From: Chara braunii
Taxonomy: Eukaryota > Streptophyta > Charophyceae > Charales > Characeae
DNA: 45,136 nucleotides
Assembly (NCBI GenBank): GCA_003427395.1
Contig: BFEA01000174.1
Location: 1,601,845-1,646,980 of the forward strand
Reading direction: 5' to 3'
Part shown: in pieces, positions 27,760 to 38,600 of the stretch
Position numbering within the stretch: position 1 is the first letter of the stretch
Layout of the letters: each line of letters starts with the position of its first letter
The notes under the pieces: model-generated
Seen by the model: only the letters and a program-made list of their open reading frames with translations
What the model was told of the DNA's origin: nothing
Databases searched by the model: none
Translations under genes and position numbers: made by a program

Positions 27760-28081
27760 NNNNNNNNNNNNNNNNNNNNNNNNNNNNNNNNNNNNNNNNN
27801 NNNNNNNNNNNNNNNNNNNNNNNNNNNNNNNNNNNNNNNNNNNNNNNNNNNNNNNNNNNNNNNNNNNNNNNNNNNNNNNNNNNNNNNNNNNNNNNNNNNN
27901 NNNNNNNNNNNNNNNNNNNNNNNNNNNNNNNNNNNNNNNNNNNNNNNNNNNNNNNNNNNNNNNNNNNNNNNNNNNNNNNNNNNNNNNNNNNNNNNNNNNN
28001 NNNNNNNNNNNNNNNNNNNNNNNNNNNNNNNNNNNNNNNNNNNNNNNNNNNNNNNNNNNNNNNNNNNNNNNNNNNNNNNNN
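27760..28081. other. Assembly gap (322 N) in the 3' LTR
   Basis: At the position homologous to the gap of the 5' LTR. Sequence resumes at the same base (cgacacaagac). Confidence 0.9.
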
Positions 28082-29499
28082 CGACACAAGACAAAAAGGC
28101 ACCTTTGGACACGGTCGGAACGCAAGACAAAAAGGCACCTCCGGGGCGCGGACGAGTCTCTAATCACCGGAAGGGGCGAGCTTTCAGGGCGCGGTCGGAT
28201 CAACCGGGGAGGTAGGGCCCTCGGGGCACAGAAGGGTCACTGGAAGGCGTGAACTTTCGGGTCATCCGGCGAATAGGGCTTTCGGGGTACGGATGGATCA
28301 CTGAAAGGAACCAGCTTTTAGGCCGCGCTCGGACCATCGGAATTTCGGAGGGGCGCAGTCCGAATAGGCACGTCCTCAACAGGCGCATTCCTGAGGGCCA
28401 CAACCCGAAGAGGCACATACTGAACAGGTACTTTTGGACCCACGCTTTGAGGACGCGGTGAAAGGGTACTTTGGGCTCGCTACTTAAGGGCACACTTTGA
28501 TCGGGCTTTCCTATGAAGCACCCCTTTCTGAACAGGCCTCCGCACAGGGATACAATTTTGAATCGAGGGGGGTACTTTTCTCATTGAAGAAGTATCTTCC
28601 GAAGGGACACTTCTCGAGCACGCACACTCCAAAGAGGGACCTCACTGAAGAGGGACTTTATAGAAGAGGCACTTTTCCTAAGGGGGTACTTACCGAAGGG
28701 GCATTTACCGAGAGGGTACTTACCGAAGAGGTACTTTTCGAAAGGGCACTTTTCGAAAAGGCACCTTTCGAAGGGGTACTTACGAAAGGGCATTCCCCGA
28801 GGAGGTACGCCCGAAGTGAGACATCCGGGGAGGCACATTAGTAAACCAGGTCAACTAAGAGGTACATCCGTGAAGAGGTACGGTCGTGAAGTGGGCTCTC
28901 CAAGAGGTACGTCCGCGAAGAGGTATGGCCGTGAAGTGGGCTTTCCAAGGGGTACATTCGTGAGGAGGCACGATCTGAACCAGGCTTTCCGAAGGGGCAC
29001 ATTCCAAATTGGATGTGTCGGGCGCCAGCGATCCTTAGGGTATGGTTACGGTCGATCTTGAGCTATGGCCCCGGTGGGCACGAGAGGCGACCTCTGACAC
29101 GGAGAGCTCGAGCACAATTCCGTGGAATAGACGGGCCAGATATCGACGCCACTCTATCGGGGGAAGAATCCGGCGAAGGTTGATGACTAGATCTGTAGGC
29201 ACGCAGACAGATCCCACGCACACAGACGTGGGAACCTCTCACGAGCCGGGGAACTGTGTTGAGGACCCTATTGCGTTGGACTAAATGAAAACTATTGTTT
29301 TGTTCCTTCCAGACGCTTCTTTTGTCAGGTCCTTTTGTGAGAACACTATACCAGCTTAAGTCTTCAGTGATGTGATTGCGGACTAACGTGATTTGTGCAG
29401 GTTACAGGAACCCCGTCCTACCCTCCCGTGGGTGACAGACACGACGCGAGGTATAGGGATCGGACGGTGAGCAGGCATACTCCTTACTACCGGTCGACA

Positions 29500-29845
29500 C
29501 TGTGTATTTAGCTATAACGTCAGCTCCCGTCCCATCTCAATACTCACGAAATATCCGTGCCCCGAACCTGCGACCTAGAGATGCTAGACATAGCAGGGTG
29601 CTGCAATGCTTGGCGGTGTCAATTGCCAGAAACTTCCACTCCCCCTCTGATAGGTACAACGTGACATTCACCTCCGCTCGAAGTGGTTCACTTTCCCTAT
29701 CTCGTCTAACACAAGGCCTAGGCTCACACTCGACTCTTGCCCATATAAATATCCCGTCTCGCACTATCAACCCTTGTTTCACGACCGATATCTGCCCGTT
29801 CACCTCTACAAGATGCACTTGGTCCTCTGACTCAATATATACCAT
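29500..29845 (-). pseudogene. ORF1 N-terminal fragment, element IV
   Basis: Minus-strand frame starting with ATG at 29,845 (M-V-Y-I-E-S-E-D), homologous to ORF1 of element III. It shares Q-G-L-I-V-R-D-G, EPRPCVRRDR, LSEGEWKFLAI and LLCLASLGRRFGAR. A TGA at about 29,537 is followed by D-G-T-G-A-D-V-I-A-K-Y-T in the same frame, after which the sequence is cut exactly at the end of the 3' LTR of element III. It has diverged mostly at silent sites. Confidence 0.7.
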
Positions 29846-30672
29846 ACCTAATCAACACACAACAACCGCTCTCAACGTATCTTTTCCAGTGCCCACTCTC
29901 CGACTGTTGAGCTCACAGACCCCCACGACAGGCCTCCACCGATCACCCCTGTATCCCCTCAAGACGACAACAGGCCTAGGGAAGAACACCCCTCTGGCGT
30001 ATCCCCCCCTACCCTCGTGTCAAGGAGGTTGGATCAATGTGCCATCATCGCTGGCCTACCTCCCACGCTGCGACCTGGACACGAGTTGACCAACTCATGT
30101 GCCCTAGGGTGGACCAGAGTCACATGCGAACGAAGGGGTGGTGTCTCACTCGTGCATCCTCACTCTCCTATCCATGCCTCTACTCGGCCCACCTCAGGCA
30201 TGGTCTCTCTCCCGACTCGTTTTGTGGATCAATCCTCCCAACTATCCATCATGATGATCTAGCCTATCTAGTCCAGCCCAACTCCTTGCAGATCAGGGGC
30301 GCTTCCCGCCTCCCCTTCAATCCCTTCAGTTCATCCCGTGCTCACAATTTTCTCTCTTAGAGACAAATCAGGGCAGACTGACCAAAGGGTAGGGAAAGAT
30401 CAAAAATCTCTCTCTCAATCACAAGGAGAAAGCAAGAAGGATATGCATGAAATCACGAGAATGCAAAATCGACGAAAGCATGAAATTGCAGAAATCCAAA
30501 TCTCACCTGGGAAGGTAGATCACAGGTCGGCCGTCCGTCGTCCGCTCACTCGTGCTCACAGCGCACCTGCGTGTACCAAGAAACGTTTGGTATGAGTGTC
30601 ACGTGAAATAAAACTCATGCTCCACCTCCTCGCCTCTGCGGTTACAGTGGTTGAAGTCCCGAGAGGCAGCCT
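29846..30672 (-). other. Leader of element IV
   Basis: Homologous in inverted orientation to the leader at 13,980-14,831 of element III. No coding frame supported. Confidence 0.6.
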
Positions 30673-30690
30673 TCCCCGACAACGGCGCCA
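30673..30690 (-). other. Primer-binding site, tRNA-Asp, element IV
   Basis: On the minus strand tggcgccgttgtcgggga, 17 of 18 bases as in element III (c to t change), one base from the LTR end. Confidence 0.85.
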
Positions 30691-31599
30691 CTGTCGACCG
30701 GTAGAAGAGCTCTGCCAGCGCGCCGACCAAACCCTATGCCTTGCGCCTCGTCTGTCACCCACGGGAGGGCTGGTCAGGGCTCCTGTAACCTGCACGATCC
30801 ACGTTATTCCTCAAATATACAAAAGTCGACGTAGACTGACCCGCGTCACATGCACACAAGTCTCACAAGGTAGCATCGGGGACAAATAAAACGAGCATTT
30901 TCATTCAATCCAAAGCAATGGGGTTCTCTGCAGTATTCCCAGCCTCAGGTGTGCATCCGTCGTTTAGGAGGGGGAAAGCGGTTTGGGTTCTACGGATCTC
31001 TTCTGCACTCTGAGCCTAATCCTCCTCTCAATCGGATGCCAGCGATATCGGGCTCGACTGTCCCAGGGAACCGTGCTAGAACTCTCCGTGTCAGAGGTCA
31101 CATCCCACTCCCATTGAGGCCAAAGCTCAAGGTCTACCGTGACCATGCCTTCTTGCAATAACGTTGATTCCCGTTCCTCTCAAAGGCTCCAGATGTACCA
31201 AGTTCGGTGGCCCGTTTCAGAATGTACCCGTTGGGAAAGCTCGGTCCAGAATGTGCCCCCTTCAGAAGGCCCTGTTCAGAATGTACCGTTTCGGACAGCC
31301 CGGTTCGGAATGTACCTCTTCAGAAGGCCCGCTGCAGAATGTACCTCTTCGTAAGGCCCGGTTCGGAATGTACCTCTTCGCAAGGCCCAGTTCGGAGTGT
31401 ACCTCTTCGGAGGGCCCGGTTCGCGACGACACTACCTTGGGCTCAATCTTCGATGTGCCCTTCCCGATTGCTCAATCGTCTGTCCGGGCGTCGCGCCCTT
31501 CAAGCCTATAAAGCTCGTGCCGCCCCTGTTTTGTGCCCTCTCGTCCCGCCGAGTATCCGATGTCCCCTCTCGTCTCGTTCCTGAATTGTGCCCTCGAAG

Positions 31600-31760
31600 A
31601 CCCGCTTCGCAGATGCCCCGACTGTGCCCCAAAAAGCCCGTTTCGTTGTTGTGCCGACTGCGCCCCAAAAGGCCCGTTTTGCTGATGTGTTGACTGCGCC
31701 CCAAAAGGCCCGTTTTGCTGATGTCCAGACTGTGCCCACAAAAGGCCCGTTTCGCCGCCC
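31600..31760 (-). repeat. Tandem repeat in the LTR of element IV (acgggccttttggggc type)
   Basis: Four to five units of about 42-45 bp containing aaaacgggccttttgggg and gcagtc (minus strand). They occupy roughly the place where the LTRs of element III have their gap and gcaagacaaaaaggcacct units. Confidence 0.7.
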
Positions 31761-32239
31761 TTCTATATGTGTCCAATGTACCTGTCCACCCCTCCCGTGT
31801 ATGCTCGTCCGTGTGGGGGGCTCCGCCCCCGGGGAGCGCGCACCCTGTTGCCCCTGTGCCCTTGTGCCCTCGGGGTGAGTGCGCCTTACCGAGCCCTTGC
31901 CCGTGAGCACCCGGGATGTCCCTTCGTTGTGTCTATGTGCCCTAGTGACTCGTTGGCGTCCGCCCTCGGCTCGCCCCTTATTTGTGTCCCGCTTTGTGTC
32001 TCTTCGTGTGGGCCCTCGAAGTGAGCCTTCAGCGCGCCCTGGCTGTCCTTTCGTACGTGCCCTTGGTGTGCGCCCTCGGAGCCGCGTCCAAGTGCGAGCC
32101 CTCGGTGCTGCGCCCAAGCGGACCCGTGATGTGTGCACTCTGAGTTGCGCCCAAGTGTGCCCATGCGCTCCGATGGTGTGCTGTGCTCCGGTGCACCTTT
32201 GCATCCGGTGCGTGAGACCACGCTCAGGTGCGACCCTGC

Positions 32240-32870
32240 GTGGGGGCTGCACGCGTGTACGTGGCTTTACGGGGTGATGCGCGCGTGACCGCGCGCAAGT
32301 GCGCACAAGTGCGCGGGGTTTGTGTGGTTGTGCGCACCTGTGCACGCAGGTGCACGGGGGTTCGCACGGTGTGCGTGCCTGTACGGGGTGATGCGCGCGT
32401 GACCGCGCGGCTGTGCTCGCCTGTGCGCGGGGTTTTGCGTGGTTGTGCCCGCCTATGCACGCAGGTGCGCGGGGGTTCGCTCGGTGTGTGCGCCTGTGTG
32501 CGCAAGTTCGCGGGGTTTCGCGCGGGTGTTCGCGCAGGTGTTCGCGCGGGTGTTCGCGCCTGAGCGCGCAAGTGCGTGGGGCCTTGCACGGGTGTGCGCG
32601 CCTGCGAGTCCAAGTGCTTGGGTGCTCGCGCGGGTATGCACCCCTGTGCGTGCGAGTGCGCGGGGGTTTGCGTGGGGGCTCGCGCGGGTGTGCACGCGAG
32701 TGCACGGGGGCTCGCGCGTGGGTGCGCGCGAGTGCACGGGGGCTTGCGGGGGTCTGCGTGCCTGTGCGCGCGAGTGCGCGGGGGGTTCGCGTGGTGTGCG
32801 CGCCCGTCCTCTGTAATGCGCGGCGGTTTCGCACGGGTGTGCGCGCCTGTGCGCTCAAGTGCACTGATGG
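32240..32870 (-). repeat. GC-rich subrepeats in the LTR of element IV
   Basis: Irregular units with gtgcgcgcctgtgcgc, cgggggttcgc and gatgcgcgcgtgaccgcgcg (plus-strand reading; the last at about 32,276 and 32,390). Equivalent in position to the GC-rich blocks of the element III LTRs. Very CpG-rich. Confidence 0.75.
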
Positions 32871-33831
32871 ATCGCGCACCTTCATTTTGCTGTTCGCTCC
32901 TCTCCCCGTGCGTATTGCGCGAGCACTAGCTCCCTTCGCGCGCCGCCTGTGCGCTCTCCCTGTGCGTGAAGAAGTCCCTCCCTCCTCTGTTCGTGCATGC
33001 CCAAAAAGTGTCCCCGACTTGGGCCCGGTTCGGCTTTCATACTTTGCCGGGCCCTTTTTCAAAGTGTGCCCCAACTGTCGTATGTCCCGGGGCTGCCAAC
33101 AAGTTGCAGCGCCCCGGTACCGGGCTTGTGCCCGAGCCTGTTTGGGCCCTCTAAGAGTTTTCAGCGAGGAGGGCCTTTTTGTCGGGAACCGGGCCTTTTG
33201 CAGCGCCCTGGTACTGCTGCTCTCCCCGAACCTGTCCCGGGCCTATTTGGCCCTAGGTGGTCCCCTATCACACGTGGTTCTGGACCTTGGGGGAAAATCT
33301 TGCGGGTCCCCCCGAAATTCTAGGCCATAAGGCCCATTTCCAAGCCTAAGGCCGGGACCCTCTTTTCCTTGGCGCCAAGGCCTGCCGAAAAGGCCGGTCT
33401 CCATCGTCCTTGACGCAAGGTGTTCCCGGGATTTGGTCACTCGTGGTAACTTCGGAGGCTGCCATTGCTCGAGATGCCCGGAGCTGTGCGTCAAGGGCCC
33501 GACGCCCTTTTCCCGGTGGCTTTTCACCGACCCTTGGTGCAATTCTGGCCCTTCACGGTAGTGCCCTTTGCCCCGAGCCCTTGGCAACCTTCCTGTTGCG
33601 GTAGTCTTTCCATGCCCGTCCTGCGGCTTACGCCCGTATTCGCCCAGGCAAGGATGTTCCCTCCAATGTCCATGGTTCCATTCTTTCCAGATGTCGCGAC
33701 CGGTACTCGTGGTGTTGTCCCGTAGGCATAACTTCCGGATCCTGGTAGCGGTCCCTGCTGGTGAAGCCGGGCCCTCGCCAAGAGTCCTTATCAAGGAAGT
33801 AAAGGGCGGCGTAAGAGTGGAGCCGCTCACA

Positions 33832-34160
33832 GCGCCCAGCGCTGAAGACTACTGCTAACGCTACTATTACTACTGCAGCGCTCCTCCAGAGTGCTGCTGC
33901 TGAATCCTGAAGACTGCCTCCTGCCTCCTGCACGTGAAATGCCTGGGAAGTCCCTATGAACTGCCTATGACTCCCTGCAGCCTGTAGGGTGGGCCAGTCT
34001 TATATAGTGCTGGACCGTCCAGGAGGCTGCTCTTGCCAATGCCAAAACGTTCCAGACCCTGGCGTTGAAGTTCAAACAAAGTTTGTCTTGAAAACAGGCC
34101 AAAAATGGCCTGTGCTGAAACCCTGGTCTGGTGCCTAAGTTTCAGGGCAGGTCGACCTTA
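33832..34160. other. Flank of element IV, no recognised gene
   Basis: ctg/gaag-rich sequence just outside the LTR (tactgctaac, gtgctgctgctg). A possible second TATA-like string (cttatatagtg) lies at about 34,000. No coding evidence. Confidence 0.3.
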
Positions 34161-34164
34161 TGAG

Positions 34165-34410
34165 GGCCTGAAAATGGCCCTCGTTTTCAGGCTTCTAGGC
34201 TGAAACGACACAGGGCCTGTAGGCCCTCGTTTTCAGGCTCTTAGGCTGGAACGACACAGGGCCTGTAGGCCTTCGTTTTCAGGCTTTTAGGCTGAAATGA
34301 CACAGGGCCTGTAGGCCCTCGTTTTCAGGGTTTTAGGCTGAAACGACACAGGGCCTGTAGGCCCTTGTTTTCAGGCTTTTAGGCTGAAACGACACAGGGC
34401 CTGTAGGGCC
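34165..34410. repeat. 46-bp tandem repeat, about five copies
   Basis: cagggcctgtagg starts at 34,211, 34,257, 34,303, 34,349 and 34,395 (exact period 46), with a partial unit before. Each unit also has cgttttcaggc and aggctgaaacgaca. Confidence 0.9.
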
Positions 34411-34559
34411 CTGAATTTCCGTCTCGTCGGCCCTTGCAGGCCCGTGTGGCTGCGCAGTATGCCACAGCACTTCACTTGTTCATTTGCAAGTTGTGATTGT
34501 GCAACTTGGACAGCGGGTGGCACTGGAGATGAAGCAAGCAGCTGACGAGGGAGAAGATG

Positions 34560-34770
34560 ACCATAGCTAGGGTTGGGAGGGGGAAGAAGGTGGCCATACC
34601 CCTGGAGGTTGGAGGTGGAGGTGGAAGAAGGCGGCCATAGCAGCGGAGGTTCGAGGTGGAGCGTCGCGGGTGTGTTCAGGGTAGATCGAGGTGGAGGAGG
34701 AGGAAGGTGGCTATAGCCATGGAGGTTCGAGGTGGAGTGTCACAGCTGTATTCAGGGTAGATCCAAGTAG
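34560..34770. repeat. 76-bp direct repeat, two full copies and a partial one
   Basis: ggaggttcgaggtggag occurs at about 34,646 and 34,722 (period 76), each followed by ttcagggtagatc. A partial related unit precedes them (ggaggttggaggtgg, about 34,606). Confidence 0.75.
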
Positions 34771-34771
34771 G

Positions 34772-34787
34772 AGAGAGAGAGAGAGAG

Positions 34788-34875
<88 letters not shown>
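34772..34875. repeat. (GA)n(GT)n(GA)n microsatellite
   Basis: Compound dinucleotide repeat: ga at 34,772-34,791, gt to about 34,832, ga to 34,874. Frames through it are artefacts. Confidence 0.95.
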
Positions 34876-34877
<2 letters not shown>

Positions 34878-36726
34878 GCACAAAGGAAGAGGGGGGTTGG
34901 GTACATACCTGTCAGGTTGTTGCTGGATCGCAGCTGAGGTTGCAGGATACTCGGAATTTTTCCATTGTATAATGTAATTATGTAATATTATGAGTGGAAA
35001 TTCTTTGTGTGCTGATTCATGTGTCATCTTCTGCCTTTCGTGTGAACTCTCAGGTGAATGTTCTTCTCATGCATGCTGTGGATTGGTATTGCGTTCGGGA
35101 GGTTCATTGCAAGGAGTAAGAATGAGTTAAACTCGATTGTGCAGCCTCCGTGGGATCCCCCACCTGTAGGCCCAGTCTGTTATATCTCTTCCAGTATATC
35201 CGTTTTTGAAAAGGGGACAGCCTTGGGATATCATCGCAGAACTGACCGGCCCCAGATAATTCAGGAATGTTTTTCTTCTGGTTCCATGTGGATTCGGTGT
35301 ACCAACTGAGAGAGTGGATTCTAGTTTTTCATGTGGTATGCCACCTATTTTAAGTCCAGCCTACTTTTGGCCAACCTTGTCTGGGTGTATGATGTCATCA
35401 CTCATCAGGCAGGGAGTAAGTTTACTGGGTGCACGTCCCTTGTGCAACGCAGGCATGCCACCGCATGCGCTAGGGAACAGGATTCCCCCTCCTCCAGCAT
35501 GGTTTGATGGGACTCTTGCCGGCCGTGGGGCATTGTGATGTCGTAGGTGGGCATCGTGCTGAGTTTCTGCCCCAGACTAGAATGCATGGGCGTTATGACC
35601 GTTGATGGACATTCTTCTGGCCATGTGATTTACATGGAGAAAGATTGTGGTGATGGTTCACACGAACAGAACCACGGAGTATTAGCTGCCAAAGTCCGAA
35701 CGGGCTCAGAACCTGCTTTGTCCCATCCCTGCGCTTGTGGACCCCCTGGAAAGGTTCTGCCAATACTCATCTCACATAGTTCGTGACTAGGCACAAAGAA
35801 AATTTTTTGTTTGGCAGGTATGTTGACTGGCGTGCATATATCATGGAGTGTTCCTCTATCTATAGCTGGTAAATTGTGTTTTGCCAGAGTAGTGCTGCTC
35901 CGAGACTGTATGTCAAAAAAATATCGGCCACACTTCTAAGAAAACCAGAACAGAATCGAGAGATGAGAAAGAAACAATAAAGAAAACGGGAAAACTCTTC
36001 ATAGCAGATATTGCCGCGACTATCAGGCACTTTGTCTGAAGTATTGTTTGGAAAAACGAGAAAGACAAGGGACAGAGAAGGAAAATAACTGACAAACCGC
36101 ACACTACCTTTGATACTGTTTTAGATATTTGAAATCTGAAGCAGTTGGTGCTGAATTTCTGACAGGTTGCTCAGCACTCTCACTGGATGTGGATGCATGG
36201 CCGTGCTGGATCAGGTGACGATATGATTGAAATTTGTAGCTGTTGAGGCTGAGCCTATTGATGAGTCGGTGGAAGTCCGATGAAACAGTCTGTTATGACA
36301 TCATGTGTATTTGGTGAGAGGCATTAGGTGCCTGCCTGCTTTGTCTGCAGATTGCGTTTGCAGTTCATAGGAACTGTGAAGGTGGGCATTCATGGCGATG
36401 TGTACTCAATCGAGTGTGATTGTATTTACTTGCATACCAGAGAGCATCACCTGCTGTGGAATCTGATGAAAATGGTTGAGGCATGTCTATTGATGAATGC
36501 TTTCTATGGTTGTGAAATTGATAGTGCCATTGTGCCGCACTGAACTCTCCTTTCAGCTGTGCTGGAGTGTGAAGGAGAAACGAGGAATTCCAAGGCTTGT
36601 TTATTTGATCTCATCAAAGATGTTCAATGCCTTTTTGTGTGCCATGGTTTCTTCAAACCTTCTGCTTACTCCGTTGGTTGTCCCTTGGATTATGCTTGTC
36701 ATGAGATGTTGTTTGTCTTGGTCAAT
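34876..36726. other. Low-repeat stretch with no recognised gene
   Basis: Moderate GC content, no tandem repeats and no retroelement motifs that I can see. The longest plus-strand frames (35,058-35,309; 35,314-35,538; 36,328-36,543) have no familiar motif. Intron-like acceptor strings occur (tttgtctgcag before 36,351; tttgtttggcag before 35,818), so exons of a host gene cannot be excluded, but I cannot build a model. Confidence 0.25.
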
Positions 36727-36903
36727 TGAGGGGATAGCCCTTAGGGGTTCCATTTGGATTTGGGTATTCGGCCCATTCTGCCTTAAGCCACCAGGACATC
36801 TGAGATGTGGATTTNTGAGGGGATAGCCCTTAGGGGTTCCATTTGGATTTGGGTATTCGGCCCATTCTGCCTTAAGCCACCAGGACATCTGAGATGTGGA
36901 TTT
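36727..36903. repeat. Perfect 88-bp direct repeat separated by a single N
   Basis: 36,727-36,814 and 36,816-36,903 appear identical (both start tgaggggatagccc and end gatgtggattt), with one N at 36,815. This looks like two contig ends that overlap and were joined with a placeholder N without merging. Confidence 0.85.
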
Positions 36904-38600
36904 CCAGTGCATGGCACGAGCGCCCGAAAAGAATGAACCGCCAGAGGCACACATTTTTTGCTTTTTTGGCAGGTGCCGCCGGCCATTTTGGTCAGGTAGG
37001 ACTGCTCATGTGAAATCTTCGGATTGAGTCTATTTCGATTCTCAAGTTGCCTGGGCGAGGTACCGGTGGTTCAAGGCCTGCATCTGTTCTCTCGAGTCCC
37101 AACTACACTGCAGGGGTGCAGAGCACACAAGGATACCAGCACCTCATAGAATCATGCTGTATTCAATTGAATCTTGGTCAATTCACTCTCGATACCACTG
37201 AACCTTTGATTACGCCAAGCTTGATAGGAACTTCCTAAACTCTATTGAGCATATGCATCCACATCTGAAAGTATGTCCACCTGTGTGCTAGGAGGCCCAG
37301 ATGCAACAAATGGGGAGGGGAATTATTGAGTGTCGGGTTACAGTAAGCAGGTCTGGCTGTGCCACTATCTCATATTTAGTTGCTGATGAGGAAAACTTTC
37401 CCCAATTGTTGAACTTCCGTTGTGTTATGATCCTGGCCAATCCTGAAGTGCAAATACACAACAAAAGTCAATGCCGTACAAGTTGCAAAAGAAATGAAAG
37501 AACTTGAAAGGAGAAAGACGCAAAGGAAGAAGAAGAGATGTACACCAGCACAAGACCAATGACGAATCCCCCTTCTCTTGCCAACGAATCTCTTCCTCCG
37601 TATCCCTCACAATCTTGTTCAGCAATAAATAATAACAATGAATGGCTGAACCAGAACAAATGCCCGAATCTCCCTCGTAGTGCCAGCATAACATGAGGCC
37701 CACCATAGCCATAGCCTCCCACCTCCTCCATCTCAGATAGGGGATGGTTATGGCAGTCGACTAGGGGCCATCTACTAGGGGCCGTGCCCCGATGTTCAAA
37801 AGACAATGCAAAAGCAACTATGTCCTCTACACCTCAGGCCTCCATGCCTGACTCTGCCCTGAAGCCTTCTTGATGCAGTGCTACCCCTCGTGGGCCTTCC
37901 AGATGCGACGCCCACCAAGGAGATGAAGATGGGCTATCCCTCGTGAGCCCTTCCAGATGCAGCACCTACCAAGGAGATGAAGATGGCGTCCACCATAGCC
38001 AGGTAAGTACCCCTGGCCACTCTCCTCCTAGTCCCCTCCTTCCTGGCGCTGTCCACCATAGCCAAGGTCGAAGCCCAGGCACTCCCCTTCCCAGCGGTCA
38101 ACACAGCGCTCTTCCAACCAGCGCTCCAGCAGTGTGACGCCGAAACTTGCACACCGCGTATGAGGATGAGCCTGGCGCTCTCCTCAGTGATATAGTGGCC
38201 TACTTGCCCCTAGGGTGGTGACCTCTCGGCCGCTTGGCCTGCCAAGCATCCGGTACCTCCTCCATTTGGGGGGAAAACATCATTGCAGGCCTGATATCTA
38301 CCGCTACAGGCCCTAGACCCAGACTACCGGACCACCTCCCCTAAAGGTGTTAAACTTTTTGTCTTCTTCTGCTTGGCGTACTGCTACTGTACTACCGGGC
38401 CCACGATACTGCTATTTGAGTGTGCCCTGAGTGTTTTTCCGTGCTGCAACCCTCAAAGTCACGGCCACCGGTAAGTACTGACCCGGAAGGCCTCCCCAAC
38501 AAACAAGTACCTTGGCGGGTCACACGCTCTCAGGCAGACATACAGTCAGACAGGCACACGGAAACCAGCAAGCACACACACAACATGCAATGAATTGCAG
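36904..38600. other. Stretch with no supported gene; one 53-bp direct repeat
   Basis: ccctcgtg, cttccagatgc and accaaggagatgaagatgg occur twice (from 37,885 and 37,938, 53 bp apart). A short frame with a good donor-like site (ATG at 37,977, AG/GTAAGT at 38,001-38,008) is present but leads nowhere convincing. Otherwise no motif is recognised. Confidence 0.3.

Larger units (their letters stand above)
25721..29499 (+). repeat. 3' LTR of giant element III, full length
   Basis: Begins TGTCGGGCGG right after the PPT and ends ACCGGTCGACA, so the termini are inverted repeats TGTCG/CGACA. Length 3,779 bp as given, including a 322-N gap of estimated size. The first 673 bp are absent from the 5' LTR. 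It carries two copies of GGTACCGGGGCGCTGCAA (26,351 and 26,445), a TATA box (26,523-26,532), the same subrepeat blocks as the 5' LTR, and an A/T-rich stretch near 29,281. It is followed without a flank by element IV in opposite orientation. A homologous but diverged LTR lies at 30,692-33,831 on the minus strand. Confidence 0.9.
30692..33831 (-). repeat. 5' LTR of giant element IV, inverted
   Basis: On the minus strand it begins tgtgagcggctcc at 33,831 (compare TGTCGGGCGG at the start of the element III 3' LTR; both go on to tacgccgccctttacttcc). It ends cggtcgaca at 30,692, next to the PBS. 3,140 bp without gaps. It shares the U3 motif, the ccgaaccgggccc stretch downstream of the TATA position, and the end region, but its internal subrepeats have changed family. 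It is therefore an older or different subfamily copy. The 522-residue Arg/Thr/His-rich frame across it (33,074 down to 31,506) is low complexity. Confidence 0.85.

Noticed and set aside
31506-33074. 522-residue minus-strand open frame in the LTR of element IV
   Set aside because: Arg/Thr/His/Pro low-complexity translation of GC-rich repeats. The homologous LTRs of element III have no matching frame, so openness is explained by composition.
33243-33830. 195-residue minus-strand frame at the start of the LTR of element IV
   Set aside because: It coincides with U3 of the LTR. The 3' LTR of element III does not keep a matching frame.
37977-38137. Two-exon host gene with an AG/GTAAGT donor and a cctag acceptor
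   Set aside because: The product would be short (under 60 residues), Pro/Ser/His-rich and without motif; the ATG lies within a 53-bp direct repeat.
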